NCBI GenBank assembly: GCA_958299035.1
Contig: CATQJL010000316.1
Location: 91,348,443 to 91,412,442, forward strand
DNA length: 64,000 bases
Source of the DNA: Cylicocyclus nassatus
Taxonomy: Eukaryota > Nematoda > Chromadorea > Rhabditida > Strongylidae
Direction of reading: 5' to 3'
Both the position numbers and the translations under genes were made by a program. The notes beneath the pieces are model-generated. The model had not been told where the DNA came from. It saw nothing but the letters and a program-made list of their open reading frames with translations, and did not search any database. Below are positions 1-40,043 of this stretch, in pieces (the stretch's first letter is position 1; every line of letters starts with the position of its first letter).

Positions 1-113
1 GAGCTCATCTTTGAGAAGTTATTTTGAGAAAAAATGCTTAAAAATCAATTTTCCTAAGAGATCGATTTTTCAGCATTTTTTCTCGAAAATCATAACTTTT
101 CAAAGAAGAGCTC
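1..113. repeat. Imperfect inverted repeat at window edge
   Basis: The sequence from GAGCTCATCTTTGAGAAGTT at base 1 folds back on ...AACTTTTCAAAGAAGAGCTC ending near 113. The arms are about 50 bases and the interior is A/T-rich. It resembles the tip of a fold-back MITE, but the left flank is outside the window, so no target duplication can be checked. Confidence 0.5.
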
Positions 114-313
114 AATCAGCACAAACTTTGCTCGATTAGGAATAGAAGCATAGAAAACTGATGCCGCTGATGTTTCGGAAGTTACGGCACAGTTTTTCAG
201 GTTTTAAACTCTGCTTGCCAAATCACCAAAACCGGGTTATATCTTTTTCAAACACTCCCTGCGAGTGAAGCCTAGTTGAAGGTATCCAAAAATCTGTAAG
301 AAGTACGTGAGCT

Positions 314-605
314 AGGATAATAAAGGATAAAGGATTCGGAGTCTTCAATACCCTCTGAGGGCATGCGCCGAACGCACACACTAACTTCGTAGTCGAAGAA
401 GCAATTGTGTGCGTGCGAGCCTATTACAGTGACTTGCGGGTCCAGCAGTTTCCAAGTCAGTGCTTTTATCCTTCCAGATTACTCTGGTACCAATTTACCA
501 GCCCGGAGGGTAGAGGGCTTGGTTGGCCCGGGGGCGGGGATCGAACCTGGGCCCTATCTGGTCTTAGCGGCGCCTCATACCACTACGCCACTCGTCCCCA
601 AGTAC
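314..605 (-). mobile_element. tRNA-derived SINE, copy 1
   Basis: Read on the minus strand, the 5' end carries a pol III internal promoter. An A-box-like TGGCGTAGTGGTATGAGG lies at 573-590 and a B-box GGTTCGATCCCC at 536-547, with spacing typical of a tRNA. The rest (to about 314) is a tRNA-unrelated body with a tail of AAAGG/TATCC-like repeats. Related copies occur at 19234-19505, 36000-36275 and 38318-38525 in the same orientation. The copies differ from one another by many substitutions, so the family is old. It lies outside coding sequence. Confidence 0.8.
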
Positions 606-1845
606 ATGAGTTACTCCTTCTAATGATAACAATTTCATGCATCTACATCGTGGCGAAAGGAAGTTACGATATTTTGGAAATGGTGCGACAGAACTTTTGC
701 TCCTAATATGCTAAGCACCTCTAGAAAGCTTCCGCCTTCCTCTCTCAAAAAAGAAATCAAACTGAACAAAATTTGCTACAGAAGAATGCCACATTTGATT
801 TTGGGGCAAATTTCGTCCAAATAACATACGAATTAAGAAAATACAAGGACTATCCATGATATTTTTTGTCATTTTCAAATAAGTGATAGGAATGGGTACC
901 TGTTTTCCGGGAAGTATTGTGCAGCAGAAAAGCTGAGGTAGCTCATGTATAGTAACAAGGCAAGTAGAAATGAAATAATCATCGCTCAATCGGTCGTATA
1001 CGGTCAGATTGCTGTAATACCATAACTTTCCATTTTGCTTGACATCAAGGTGTGGAGTTATGCTTCAGAGTCGAACGGATGAACAACATGCAGTAAGGCC
1101 GGCAAGAAAAAAAACTCATAAAAGCTTGTTTCAATTTCTGACCTTCGTGTTCAGAATAAATATTCTCTTTTAGAGCTCAAAGCATTTCAGGAACAGAAAC
1201 TGAATGCAAGTGTTGGATTGAGCAGTGAATGAGAAGACAGTCCGAAGAAAAAGAATAAATACATCTTGCCTATAAACAAGTCTAGGAATGAGCTGCGAAT
1301 GCAGATCAAGAGATTCTTGATGAACACAATTATTCCAACTTTTTGGTAACGATTAGGCAGTAATGAAACTATGATTGATAAGATGTGAAGACGTCAAAGC
1401 TGCTCCCGCTCAGAAAACGAACTGTGTAATGCATCATGTCCTTCTACACGGCATTGTTTCGATCGCATACTATGCCAAACCCAAATCACGTGATCCTGAA
1501 AACAGATTGAAGTATAAACAAGGTGATAACTGACTCTGTGTTTATTTTATTGCTAGACAGAAAACTTGTTTAACCGTAAATAACAGCTACTAACTTCAAA
1601 AAAACTCCTTTCTTCCTACAACTGAGCCCACTCCTTTAATTTTAGACCTCAAAGGTGGGGGAAAGTGCTGACATTTTACTCAGGGTCACCCATGTTTGGG
1701 CCCTTGTCGCAAATGGGAAATTATTTATACCAAAGTGCAACGCCATCCTTTTCCTCACTAATACTTTCATTTCGATAACTTCGAAGAAAACTCAACATGG
1801 TTATTTCTTTGTTGAACAAACAAACTTTATCGGAAATATTTTCAG
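606..1845. other. No gene seen (3' flank of the secreted-protein gene)
   Basis: No ORF here has splice signals or a recognisable domain. The plus-strand frame at 1655-1855 and minus-strand frame at 711-989 are uninterrupted only by chance. The stretch is A/T-rich and probably contains the 3' UTR of the gene ending at 1846. Confidence 0.4.
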
Positions 1846-3061
1846 TCAGCCGTAGATGACCTTCTTGTACACATCTATACAATCAGCTTTGTACATCGCA
1901 CAAGGTATTGCATATTTTGGATATTTAAGTAGCTCCGGATGCAGGCAGAATGTTCGTGCGGCTCTGTATGCTGTCCTACATCGTGATTCAATCTCTCGAA
2001 TGTAGATGTGAGATTCATCCTATAAGGATCAGGTGAGCTAGAATATTTTCTTATGAATTCTCGGTACTTACAGCTATTTCAAACGGAACCGGCTCGTCGG
2101 GGATCTTTTCCTTCGGGCAACGTTCCGTGTAACGAAGACAGAAGTCGACAGCCTGTCCGCATAAGATTTGAGGTAAAGTTCCTACTGCAGGAAGAAGAAA
2201 TTACCTGCTCGGCATAAGTCCTAAACCTCAATGGCTTTGGACAAACATATCGGAAACGCTCTCGTTGCTCTTTGCAGTAAGCAGTATAGTCGATGGCAAT
2301 CGCTCTGAAAGAGTTCTTTTTCTCAAAGCATTGCAGTAAGAATGGAGAATAATACTTACTTTAGATTTGTAAATAAGTTGGTTTTCAGTGACTTTGCACA
2401 CGTTTCTACAAATGCATCACAAAACGCCTAAAAAGAATAAAGAATTGAAATTAGCCTACAACTTTTGTGATGTACCTTGGTTTCTTGGAATGCAGCAGCA
2501 GGCGGTGGCGTGAAGCATACTTGGTCATATTCTGCCTTCAGTGACTTGCAGGACTAAAATGAAGAATCTAAGCAACATGGAACAATTACAAAACTAATAG
2601 CTCAAAGACAAAGTAAATGGATTCTTTCTATAAGTAAAAAGCGTCCAAAGACAGAGATAAATGAGGATGCACATGCGCGCAGAAGCTGAGTGGTCAGCTT
2701 TGAATGAGTAATCAATGCGTCATGATTTCGGCAGCGAAAGAATTATGTGAGAAATTTTTTTACTGACAGGATCGTCGTCGGTTTGTCTAGCAAGTCGCAA
2801 AAAATTTTGATCTCCCTTGGAAAGGTCGCGAAGACGAGTCCACGTTGTGTTGTAACCTAAGTAGTCGAAATCGATGTCAATGTAGTAAAGGGAATTCGGG
2901 TGCAGACGCTATCAATCACTTTTACCTGCAAATTGACTCCCATAGGTCTTGTATGGCTGACATAATCCAGATGTAGGTTTTAGTTGACAAAGTCGCTCAA
3001 CATCTTCTGATCCTTTGCCCAAATACAGCTGATATGCCAGAATTAGCAATATTTTATCCAT
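1846..3061 (-). CDS. Secreted protein with three tandem four-cysteine repeats (7 exons)
   Basis: I assembled seven exons on the minus strand: 3061-2926, 2856-2768, 2553-2476, 2427-2360, 2304-2205, 2152-2072 and 2019-1846. All introns are GT-AG, mostly 48-71 bases (one 214), and all phases match. They give a 241-residue protein ending in TGA. The first ~17 residues (MDKILLILAYQLYLG) look like a signal peptide. The mature part has 14 cysteines. From about residue 76 they fall into three copies of C-x10-C-x14-16-C-x6-C, plus an N-terminal C-x8-C pair. The even count suggests disulfide bonding in an extracellular protein. A TTTTTAG upstream of the ATG could be a trans-splice acceptor. I do not recognise the family and assign no function. 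Exon structure is strongly supported; the product is hypothetical. Confidence 0.88.
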
Positions 3062-3791
3062 AATTCTAATATTAGCGAATTCTAAAAATCGGGTGTATGT
3101 GAGATTTGATAAAGGGTACTACCCTCGACTCCGATGTTTTTCAAAAATTAAAGAAGGGTGATAAAAGGGATACTAATCAATGTTGCCACTGCATGTGATT
3201 AAGGTGCGATTACGACATTACGCAAACCAGTCCTGAGGGTCATACGTTGTTTGCTTTCTGGCAAACATTCTATAGGTAGCTCTTTCAGTAAGCATAGATT
3301 TCGTTTAAGCTAGAAAATTTGAGCTGGGATTAATCATCCTTCAATACTTCTCATTCAAACACCATCTGTAGAGGACTTTTTCGTTCTGATTTCCTACAGC
3401 AGCGTCTCTCACGTAACTGCAGCATCAACGCTTCATCTCTCACACCACACAACACCCAGCTAGAAAGAAAACAACCTCACTTAAAATCAATTTATTTCTT
3501 ATTCAGTTGAAATCAACAGCTTAAAACGTCTAAATCTCCAATCTCCCAAGACAATGCTTTTGGCACTTCACAGCCGAGCGCGAGGCATTTTACAGAAAAC
3601 GACACTCTATTTGCAAAGTCTTTACTTTCTAGAGTTTGCCAGTCTATCGCTTATTCTATAATTGGCTTCTTTCTAAACGGACTGAGTCCCTAATAGGTCC
3701 GGGTTTAAGAATATGCAATGTTCTCGAAAAGCGGAAGTAATATTTCATTTTTTTTCCCGTCTCTTAGCCATATCCGTTACTTACTATGTAC
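3062..3791. other. Upstream flank, no gene seen
   Basis: This is the 5' flank of the secreted-protein gene. It has A/T-rich sequence and no ORF with splice support on either strand. Promoter elements cannot be called from sequence alone. Confidence 0.35.
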
Positions 3792-3795
3792 TTAA

Positions 3796-4245
3796 AGGCA
3801 GTGTCCGGGCAAAAACTCTATTTTGAAATTTTGTGCTTATACGGGCCTATTCACCATGCTGATCCCAAAATCCACACTGGAAAGCGCGAAAACGACAAAA
3901 AGGGGCTCTAGCGCAGGAGGGAAACAGCAAGTGGACGGGGTCTTCCCCACGGTAAATTCACGCTCCCACCTTCCGGAGCGGACTTCACGATCCCGCTAGC
4001 TGTCCTAAAATCGCTACCGACTAGGGCGAATGATTGACTTGGAACCGGAAGTGAGAAGATCGCTCCGGAAGCTGGGAGCGTGAATTCACAGTGGGGAGGA
4101 CCCCGCCCACCTGTCGATTTCCCTCCTGTGTTAGACCCGTTTTTCGCCGTTTTCGCGCTCTCCATTATGCATTTCGGATTCACCGTAGCGAATAGGCCCA
4201 GGTAAGCACAAAATCTCAAAATTGAGTTTTGCCCGGACACTGGCT
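3796..4245. mobile_element. Palindromic MITE with TTAA target site, copy 1
   Basis: Terminal inverted repeats begin AGGCAGTGTCCGGGCAAAA and the element is nearly palindromic throughout. It is flanked by TTAA at 3792-3795 and 4246-4249. A second copy with the same ends and the same TTAA duplication lies at 32997-33449. TTAA duplications are typical of piggyBac and Kolobok transposons. No transposase is encoded, so it is non-autonomous. The minus-strand ORF at 3908-4444 is a by-product of the repeat. Confidence 0.85.
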
Positions 4246-4559
4246 TTAAGGATCTCTTAGGTCTAAGGCATACGCGCGATTCCGGTCGCTGCGCAATTTG
4301 GCACAACAGCGACACTTCGTAATTCGTCGTTAATGCGCTGTCTTTGGTCAGGACTTGCTCCATTTGCAACAACCTACACAAGCTACCCAAATATGCATCC
4401 GAAAGCGCGCACGATAAATTTGTAGAAATCTGGCAAATCGCCAAGTCGCGTGAAAGTTCGGCCGATTCGCGTGAGGTATGCCTTAGGCCTCACAGACCTA
4501 ACTCCGTTGTCATAATGTGACGATTATCTATCGAGTTTAGAAACTTGCTCAGACAGTTG

Positions 4560-4815
4560 GAGCGTGCGGCGCACGCGCGTTTATGGTCAATGCGGCAAGG
4601 CGCGTGCCTTATTTGTGGGCGTGTCCGGCAGTACGCCAAACGCGTGCCATCCTAGATATTTGGCGCGTGCGGCGCGCGTACTAATGGCCAAGACCGCGAC
4701 CCGCGCGCTACGTTTATGTTCGATCTCTCGACCCCCGTGCCTAATTTTTTGGTACCCCGCGTGCGTGCCTTTATACTCCACCCGTGCGGCCCGCGCCTGC
4801 AATCATCACGTGCTG
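4560..4815. other. CpG-rich non-coding block
   Basis: This block is sharply richer in CGCG/GCGC words than its flanks (for example CGTGCGGCGCACGCGCG near 4563, with similar words near 4664 and 4785). Overlapping ORFs occur in several frames, as expected from lack of A/T stops. I see no domain or splice signal, and it may be part of an older repeat. Confidence 0.35.
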
Positions 4816-4897
4816 TAGGCGCAAGGGGTACCCGCATAGTGTACGACGCAGGGTTAGGCTGCCTCATCATCCAGGAGGTTTGATATCATATCTTACA

Positions 4898-5521
4898 AGG
4901 GAACGATCCCAACTTAAGGTGGCGAATTGGAATGAACCGCATACCATTAGATGCGTCTTAATGAGCTGATTCCAAATCTGTCTTCCATATCTGCGACACC
5001 GTTATCTGCAAAAAGTTATGAGCGGTTGAATATGTGAAGTTATCAAGGTTTTAATGCATAATGTGCTTTGAAATCCAACTTAGAAGTGCACGACTAGCAT
5101 GATATCAAGTGCACTGATTCCAGGGAATGCTCACATTCTAAATAAAGACAGATAAGTGTTTTCGAACAGCTAAAAAGCAACTAAAGTTCTTTGGTAAAAG
5201 CTATGAGCAATGAAAAGTCCAAATTTGGCAAATGTACAGCGCCATACCTCGAAATTTAGTTGTTCAAAAAACTTATTTGGATAGTGTAAGTGCTCCTTGA
5301 AATAAGTACACTATCATGCTAGTCATACACTCCCAAGTTGGATTTTGAAGCACACTATGCATTAAAACCCCAGTGACTTCACATTTTCAAACGCTAATAG
5401 CTTTTTGCAGAGAACGGCTCCGCAGATATGAAAGGTAGATTTGGAATCAGCTCATCAAGACGCATCTAATGGTATGCGGTTCATTCCAATTCGCCACCTT
5501 AAGTTGGGATCGTTCCCTTGT
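4898..5521. mobile_element. Fold-back MITE with long inverted arms
   Basis: The ends read CAAGGGAACGATCCCAAC and its reverse complement, and the arms remain inverted copies for roughly 200 bases each side. The flanking bases are TTA on both sides, consistent with a 3-bp target duplication of the PIF/Harbinger kind. No coding capacity is seen. Superfamily is inferred only from the TTA duplication. Confidence 0.65.
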
Positions 5522-5639
5522 TAGTGTATGAGTAGTTGCAGAAACAGAAGTTTTTTTTGTTTCCAAACGTTAACCTCGGTGTGAATGGGCGCTGGGCCCG
5601 AATTTTTGGATTCGAATACGAATTCATACTTTTGGCGTA

Positions 5640-5850
5640 TGAAGTGTGGAGTTGATTATCAAGACCTGCGACAATAGCGCAATGAGAAACTGGAAAATGG
5701 TAGCCATCCGCGAACGCCCGTAAAAGGGCTCGGGACTGGGAGGAGTTGCAGGTGCGCTCCATTGCCATTTCGATTAGAGCACCTCTTTTCAACTGGAGCG
5801 CACTATCTCCAAACGCTTGACGCATCTGACAAGCAGTGTCACCGGTGATG
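5640..5850. repeat. Dispersed repeat, inverted copy at ~11855-12010
   Basis: About 130 bases, including GGGCTCGGGACTGGGAGGAG and TTTCGATTAGAGCACCTCTT, recur in reverse complement near 11866-11990. The outer boundaries are diffuse. No TIR or target duplication was seen, and class is unknown. Confidence 0.55.
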
Positions 5851-6726
5851 AAAGGTTGCTGATGTATGACTGTTGCACGGCTGCTAGTACAAGTTATGAG
5901 ATTGACTGAGGAAGAGATTGCTACATGTTATCCGGTAAACTAGAGAAAGTTGCTGAAGTATGTAACGCAATAAGTTACACCAGTGTATTTAGTCACTGTT
6001 ACGATTGCTTCCTCTTTTAACATCATCCTCCAACACTTCACAGTGACGCCATTTCTATATATGGCTATGGGTACACGTACATACTTTACATCTCTATGAA
6101 ATTCGTCTGTAAAACGTTATGTTGAAAATCTAATATTTCTTTTGGTATGATCGATTGTCCCGTCCCACGCACAGTTTTGGACTTCCAACTTGAACTCCAT
6201 AAAAGTAAGTGATTCCATTGTATGTTACATTTTATTGTTCGTTTCCACACTTATTATGATCAAGCTGACATTGAGTATGTCCTGCACTTATTCAAGGAAT
6301 TGCTTTCTTGTTTTCTTATGTATAGCTGCTTTGTTTGTGGAGCTTATTTGTCGAGCTGTTACACCTAGCATCGTTGGCCAAAGTTGGCTCAGAGTTCACA
6401 TATAACTTGAAAGAAGGTCATTTGTCCAATCTTCAATTTGAAGGGTAGCTGCACAATGATTTGACGCTTGAACAGGCGTTAGTTTTAATGCAATTTACAA
6501 AGAGGGGGTTACCTAGTATTCTCTTCGACGAAAGTATGTTACTGTACTCAATTCTCGACTGGTGCGCGAGACGCATCCAGGGAAAATTGCTATGTAGTGC
6601 TTAGCACTCTACGAAAGCAACGTTATCAATAAGGATCAGATTTTGTGCTTCAAAAGTAGCCGAGAACTCGTTTCTGCTCACAACTTCTGCTCAGGGTGCA
6701 ACCAGATTCAAGTAATCCTCTATGTT

Positions 6727-7190
6727 GTGCGATTTCCTTCACACGTACTTAAATCTACACATGGCTGCGCAAAGCGCGCCCTATGCCCAGTACAAATTTA
6801 GCCGGCGCGCAGGGAATTGGCGCTGGGGTGCGCTATAGTATTGGGACTTCGCGTTTTCATCACGCTCACTACTCCATTCTTGATAGAATGTTTTACTTTT
6901 CTATTTGCGTCGGTGTGTTTTCATCACGCTCACTACTCCATTCTTGATAGAATGCTTTACTTTTCTATTTGCGTCGGTGTGTTTTCATCACGCTCACTAC
7001 TCCATTCTTGATAGAATGCTTTACTTTTCTATTTGCGTCGGTGTTTTCATCACGCTCACTACTCCATTCTTGATAGAATGCTTCACTCTTCTATCTGCGT
7101 CCGTAGCTATCTCTGCGCCAAACGTTTGTAAACAATCTTTTTTGCAGGTTTGTTGCAAGCACAGGCAGTATGGCGATTGATTGACGCGAA
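6727..7190. repeat. Dispersed repeat with internal 64-68-bp tandem array
   Basis: From 6845 to about 7105 a unit beginning TTTTCATCACGCTCACTACT and ending GCGTCGGTG is repeated four times with few differences. Flanking sequence (GCGCAAAGCGCGCC near 6773, and TTTTTTGCAGGTTTGTTGCA near 7138) also occurs in an inverted copy at 10935-11235, which holds two units. Copy-number difference between the copies suggests slippage. It is probably a non-coding transposon remnant; the class is unknown. Confidence 0.7.
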
Positions 7191-7498
7191 ATGTTCACTG
7201 GCAACATCGATGTGATGTTTTTGTTGCCACGGCCGGGAGTTTTTGTCGAACTACTAATTTCTGGTCAATTTCATTGAAGACTGGAGAAGGGGGTACATCA
7301 AGTAAGTTGCTTTAACAACTAGAATTTTTCTATTCGGTGCCGTTTTAGTACTAGCTAGCTACTTAGCTGGGATAAGCTGGAAAGAAGCATCACAGTAAAG
7401 TGAAAATTTACTTAGCGGTCGCACATACATGTTGTTTGTTTTCTACACACTTTGCATTGAAAATTTTGCCTATCGAGTCGGTATTTTGAAGGGAGATA

Positions 7499-9058
7499 CA
7501 GTGCTGGTTATAGCTATAAAGCCACCCTAAAAATCACCGTAATTTGCTCTCTCTTGCTCATAATTGTCTAAAAAACCACTATTTTGCGCGCAAACTAACG
7601 TCATACCATTGACCAGAACGGCTTCCAATTTTATTGATTTTGGAGGGAGAAAAACTGAAAAATTTAAAAAACGGGTTCCGAAGGTTGGTCACAGCTATAA
7701 AGCCACCTCTCATTTTCAATCATTACTGCGTTTTGTGAACCTCAAATTTTTTGTGCATATAGAACATCAAAACATAAAACATTTGTTACACTTGGAAGGA
7801 GTAGCCTTTCAAAAAGAAGGTTCGTACTGCATTTTTTGCTCTAAAATGCATAATAAGTCACATCATTTGCAAAAAACTGCTTTTTCACTGAATTTTGAAG
7901 CACTTGTTTGACTCGGATGAAGGTTCTAGGCTTTGCCGACCCTTTGCAATGAATACAGCGAAAAGCGCTTGAGTCAACATTGCTTAGTCCCTGATATTAA
8001 TTACGAACCCCAACCTCACCTCCAGGTAGACGAGTTTTTGAACCGCAGAAATTGAGTTCTAATGCCTGAAAAGCTCTGTCGCGTGCTCAGCACGTCGCTT
8101 GTACAACGATAGACTCGTGCGCATAGCTTGTACGTCATCGCAACTTGAGGATTCTGGTTCCGCTTTGGACGCCTTTTTTCCTAAAATGTCTGCAGTTCGG
8201 TTATGCACTCCGTCTGATCATGACTCCATCTAACCACTTCGATCGAGCGGAAAACCACTCAAAACTTCAAAATCCTACTATTCCTGACAGTTTAGTTAGA
8301 TTTGACTTGATGAGGAGTTCAAAGCAGTGAAATCTGAAGTCTTGTGAGATACACTGCGCACAACCAAACTGCAGACAAAGCGTTCTGACTCTAGTGCGGC
8401 AAATTCGTCTTTGCAAAAAAAAGACAGCTTCTGCATGAGTACGTCGCCATGCAGACAAGGTGTCAACTTCCAACCAAAAGTTTTCGCGCGTCAGAAGTCG
8501 AGTTTTGCGCCTCAGAAGCGTGCTTACACCTCGGTAAGATGAGGGCTCATTTATCAATATTAGCAACTACGCAATTTTCAGTTCAACACTTTTCACATCG
8601 TTCATTGCAAAGGCCAAACAAATCCTAGGACCTTCATTAGAGTCAAACAAGTGCTTCAAAATTCAATGAAAAAGCAGTTTTTTTGCAAATAATGTGACTT
8701 ATTATGCATTTTAGAGCAGAAAATGCAGTACGAATCTTTTTTTTGAAAGGCGACTCCTTCCAAGTGTAACAAATGTTTCATATTTTGATGTTGTATATGT
8801 ACAAAAAATTTGAGGTTCACAAAACGTAGTACTGATTGAAAATGAGAGGGTGGCTTTATAGCTGTGACCAGCCTTTGGAACCCGTTTTTTCAAATTTTTT
8901 AATTTTTCTCCGGCCAAAATCAATAAAATTGGGAGCCGTTCTGGTCACTGGTGTGACGTTAGTTTGCACACAAAATAGTGGTTTTTCAGTCAATTATGAG
9001 CAAGAGAAAGCAAATTACAGTGATTTTTAGGGTGGCTTTATAGCTATGGCCAGCACTG
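7499..9058. mobile_element. Tc1/mariner-type fold-back element (non-autonomous)
   Basis: The ends are CAGTGCTGGYYATAGCTATA in inverted orientation, and each side is flanked by TA (7497-7498 and 9059-9060), the Tc1/mariner target duplication. Inverted arms of about 450-490 bases (7499-7990 and 8580-9058) enclose a ~590-base centre. ORFs in the arms are mirror images and encode no transposase motif. It sits immediately upstream of the plus-strand exon at 9075, so it is probably in an intron of that gene. Confidence 0.8.
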
Positions 9059-9074
9059 TATTACGACATTTCAG

Positions 9075-9455
9075 GGTCGCTTGTTTAAAAACAAGCTGAG
9101 GAAGACCTACTCTGTTCAGAACCAAATCGAAGTTAACGCAGCTCTCGTGAAGGTGAGTGTTTCATGGTAAATGCTTATACGGAGAGTGGGATCAACTTAA
9201 CCACTCACTGTTTCATAGAGTAAGCCTTGAAGATTCTATAGTGAAAGTATCCGCAATTCCAGTGCAGGTGTTCTTCTCTTTCTCTCTTGATCCTGGCGTT
9301 TCTGAATTGATCGGCTTATTTCGATTGTTTCGCAAATATGTGCTTGCAAAAGTTTACCTAAGTCAAGGTATGCCTATCAGATAGAATCAGTCTGCTGTGT
9401 AACATTACTTTAGATGAAAAGGATTTCCAAGAGAGTCAAGCTGATTACAACTTCG
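9075..9455 (+). CDS. Unidentified plus-strand gene, three exons (partial)
   Basis: Three exons join in phase: 9075-9152 (acceptor ATTTCAG, donor GTGAGT), 9268-9367 (acceptor GTGCAG, donor GTATGC) and 9414-9455 (acceptor CTTTAG, donor GTGAGG), giving about 73 residues. The middle exon encodes FSLDPGVSELIGLFRLFRKY, which looks like a helical protein interior, and the third an acidic stretch. The intron lengths (115 and 46) fit the local pattern. I do not recognise the family. A possible earlier exon ends at a GTAAGT donor near 7307, beyond the fold-back element; later exons were not found. It is convergent with the Pecanex-like gene ending at 10150. Confidence 0.55.
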
Positions 9456-10149
9456 GTGAGGTACCTAGAACTTCTACATAATGCTTCTTGGCGAGTCTAG
9501 ACTAGGCATTATCGTTTACGTGAAACTTCTTTCGTATCTTTTTTGTGCCATAAGGTATTTCTTCATGTCGACCTTGTTATTGTAACAAACGTGCTTCAAG
9601 GATCTGTTTTTGTTGTATCTTATTTTTGAGGAGTTATATCATGCAAGTGTTTACATTCGTCTGATGTGAAAACAAATACATCATTTGGTTCCTTTTTCCT
9701 CATGATTTTTCAATGCAAACATGAGAAACGGACAGGAAGTAGGGATCACCGGTCATAGCAATTTAGTACATAACAAGGAGTAATTGAGCTGGCTTTTGAG
9801 ACAAAGGCAAAGGTATTATATGGAGGTTGATTGAGTGGATGTGGGTTGATGATAAGTCGAACAGAATATGAGGTATTACAAAAACTTGATGTCAGCCGTA
9901 CCTTTCACACAGACAAAATTACTGAAAAATAGATTGACAAACTGCTTTCACAAAATATACTGACTAGGGGTATAGTAGTGTGTGCGCCCGACTAATTCCA
10001 ATTACTCATCGATGAATTGACAGGCTCATACATATTAAGTAACAGTTAAAGCTCTGATAGTGATATGACATTAGAAAACCAACAAAGGATTGCAACCAAA
10101 CATACAAGGAGAGCTCGCGAGATCTTGCTGACGGCTGTTCTGGATCAGG

Positions 10150-38678
<28,529 letters not shown>

Positions 38679-39435
38679 CTGAAACCAGCATTAGCAATTA
38701 GCCAGAGGTCATATGCTTCCGAAATGAGTGCAAAACCATTGATTCACTTCAAATATTCAATCTAAGATAGGTAGCTCTATAAGCAGAGCCTGCACCATTC
38801 ATCACATAATTTCAATTTTTGGTTTTTCCTTCTCAAGCTTGTTCTCATATGCAGTCGCTGACAACTGAGCAGAAATATGATGTCAAAGACTTTTCCACAG
38901 ATTTCAAAGCAGCCCAGCAATTAAACTGTTACTATGTAATCTATCCGGTACCAAAAACACGAGATTTCGAGGTCATGTTTCGGCTCAGAGAACAAAAACA
39001 CAGCTCCAGCCCACGTTTATTGCCAGACAGCACGACAAATAAGGTGACAGAGGAAAAAAGACACCAATAGAACGCGAAAGCACAACAAAAAAACAAGTGA
39101 GGATCGGGATCAGGAGATACTCAAAAAAGAGGCAGAGAAACGAAACACGCGGGGTGTCGACTGGCTGAGACACGAAGTGAGTGAGTTTCAACACACACCT
39201 CAGACAATCGACCGGACCCCTCCGCCGGACAGTCCGAATCTGCCAGAGTCGCGCCGGACCCAGTTGACCAATGAGAGCGGGGCAAATGGGCGGTCCGTCG
39301 CGGTGACATCACTGGCAGGCAAATGGGACGCTTCTCCGGCCCTGCTGCAAAGGTACGCCATTTCTCCGGCGCGCGCCGGAGAAATTTGCCCGGCGCGAGT
39401 CCGCCAGATTTGGAAAAGCCGCGCCGCAGAAAATG

Positions 39436-39575
39436 GGAGGGGTCCGAAGCACAAATGGGAGGTCTCCGGAGCAGAAAATGGGAGGTATCCGGAGCAGAAA
39501 ATGGGAGGTATCTGGAGCAGAAATGGGAGGGCCCCGGAGCAGAAATGGGAGGGCTCCGGAGCAGGCTGCGTATCG
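39436..39575 (+). repeat. Minisatellite, 23-bp unit, short array
   Basis: About six copies of a unit like GGAGCAGAAAATGGGAGGTAT plus CC, some with one A fewer. It is close to the low-coordinate end of the nested transposon. ORFs on both strands through this block are repeat artefacts. Confidence 0.85.
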
Positions 39576-40043
39576 ATTTGGCGCGTAGCAAGCAAACGTC
39601 TAACTCCACGGTGATGAGTCCTCTGTTTACCCTCTTTCTTCATATTTTAGTCGTTTTTTTCGATTTTGTTGTTTCTTCGCGTTTCTTACCGTTTTTTTTC
39701 TTTTCCGCGTTGCTCTTCGTCGCGTTGGCGTTTATGTTGTTGTAAGTTCCTCGCTTTCAGGTTTGTTTCAAATTTTCGTGCGGATGCACTCAATCACTTT
39801 CAGTGTTTGGCTCTTTTCGACTTGCTGAGACATCGTTGACTACTGATGGAGTAGTTTTTGTGATTAATTCTGGATTTGCGAAACAACAACAATTTTCGAA
39901 AGTATATAAATCGAGTAAAGTTTAAATGAAGTTTTCTTCCCATTTCAGTCAGAAAGCTTGCTTTTTTAGGTGCAGTGGATTTAGCGGTATTTGGAAGGCA
40001 TATCTAAACTTTTTCGTACCCCTCAATATCGATACCTTATCAG

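Noticed and set aside
3908..4444. 178-codon minus-strand ORF
   Set aside because: It lies mostly inside the palindromic TTAA MITE.
4564..4870. Several overlapping ORFs in a CG-rich block
   Set aside because: High C+G removes stop codons by chance in all frames; there is no domain.
39121..39745. Overlapping ORFs of 140-162 codons next to the LTR
   Set aside because: They run through LTR, transposon end and minisatellite, with no coherent protein in any frame.
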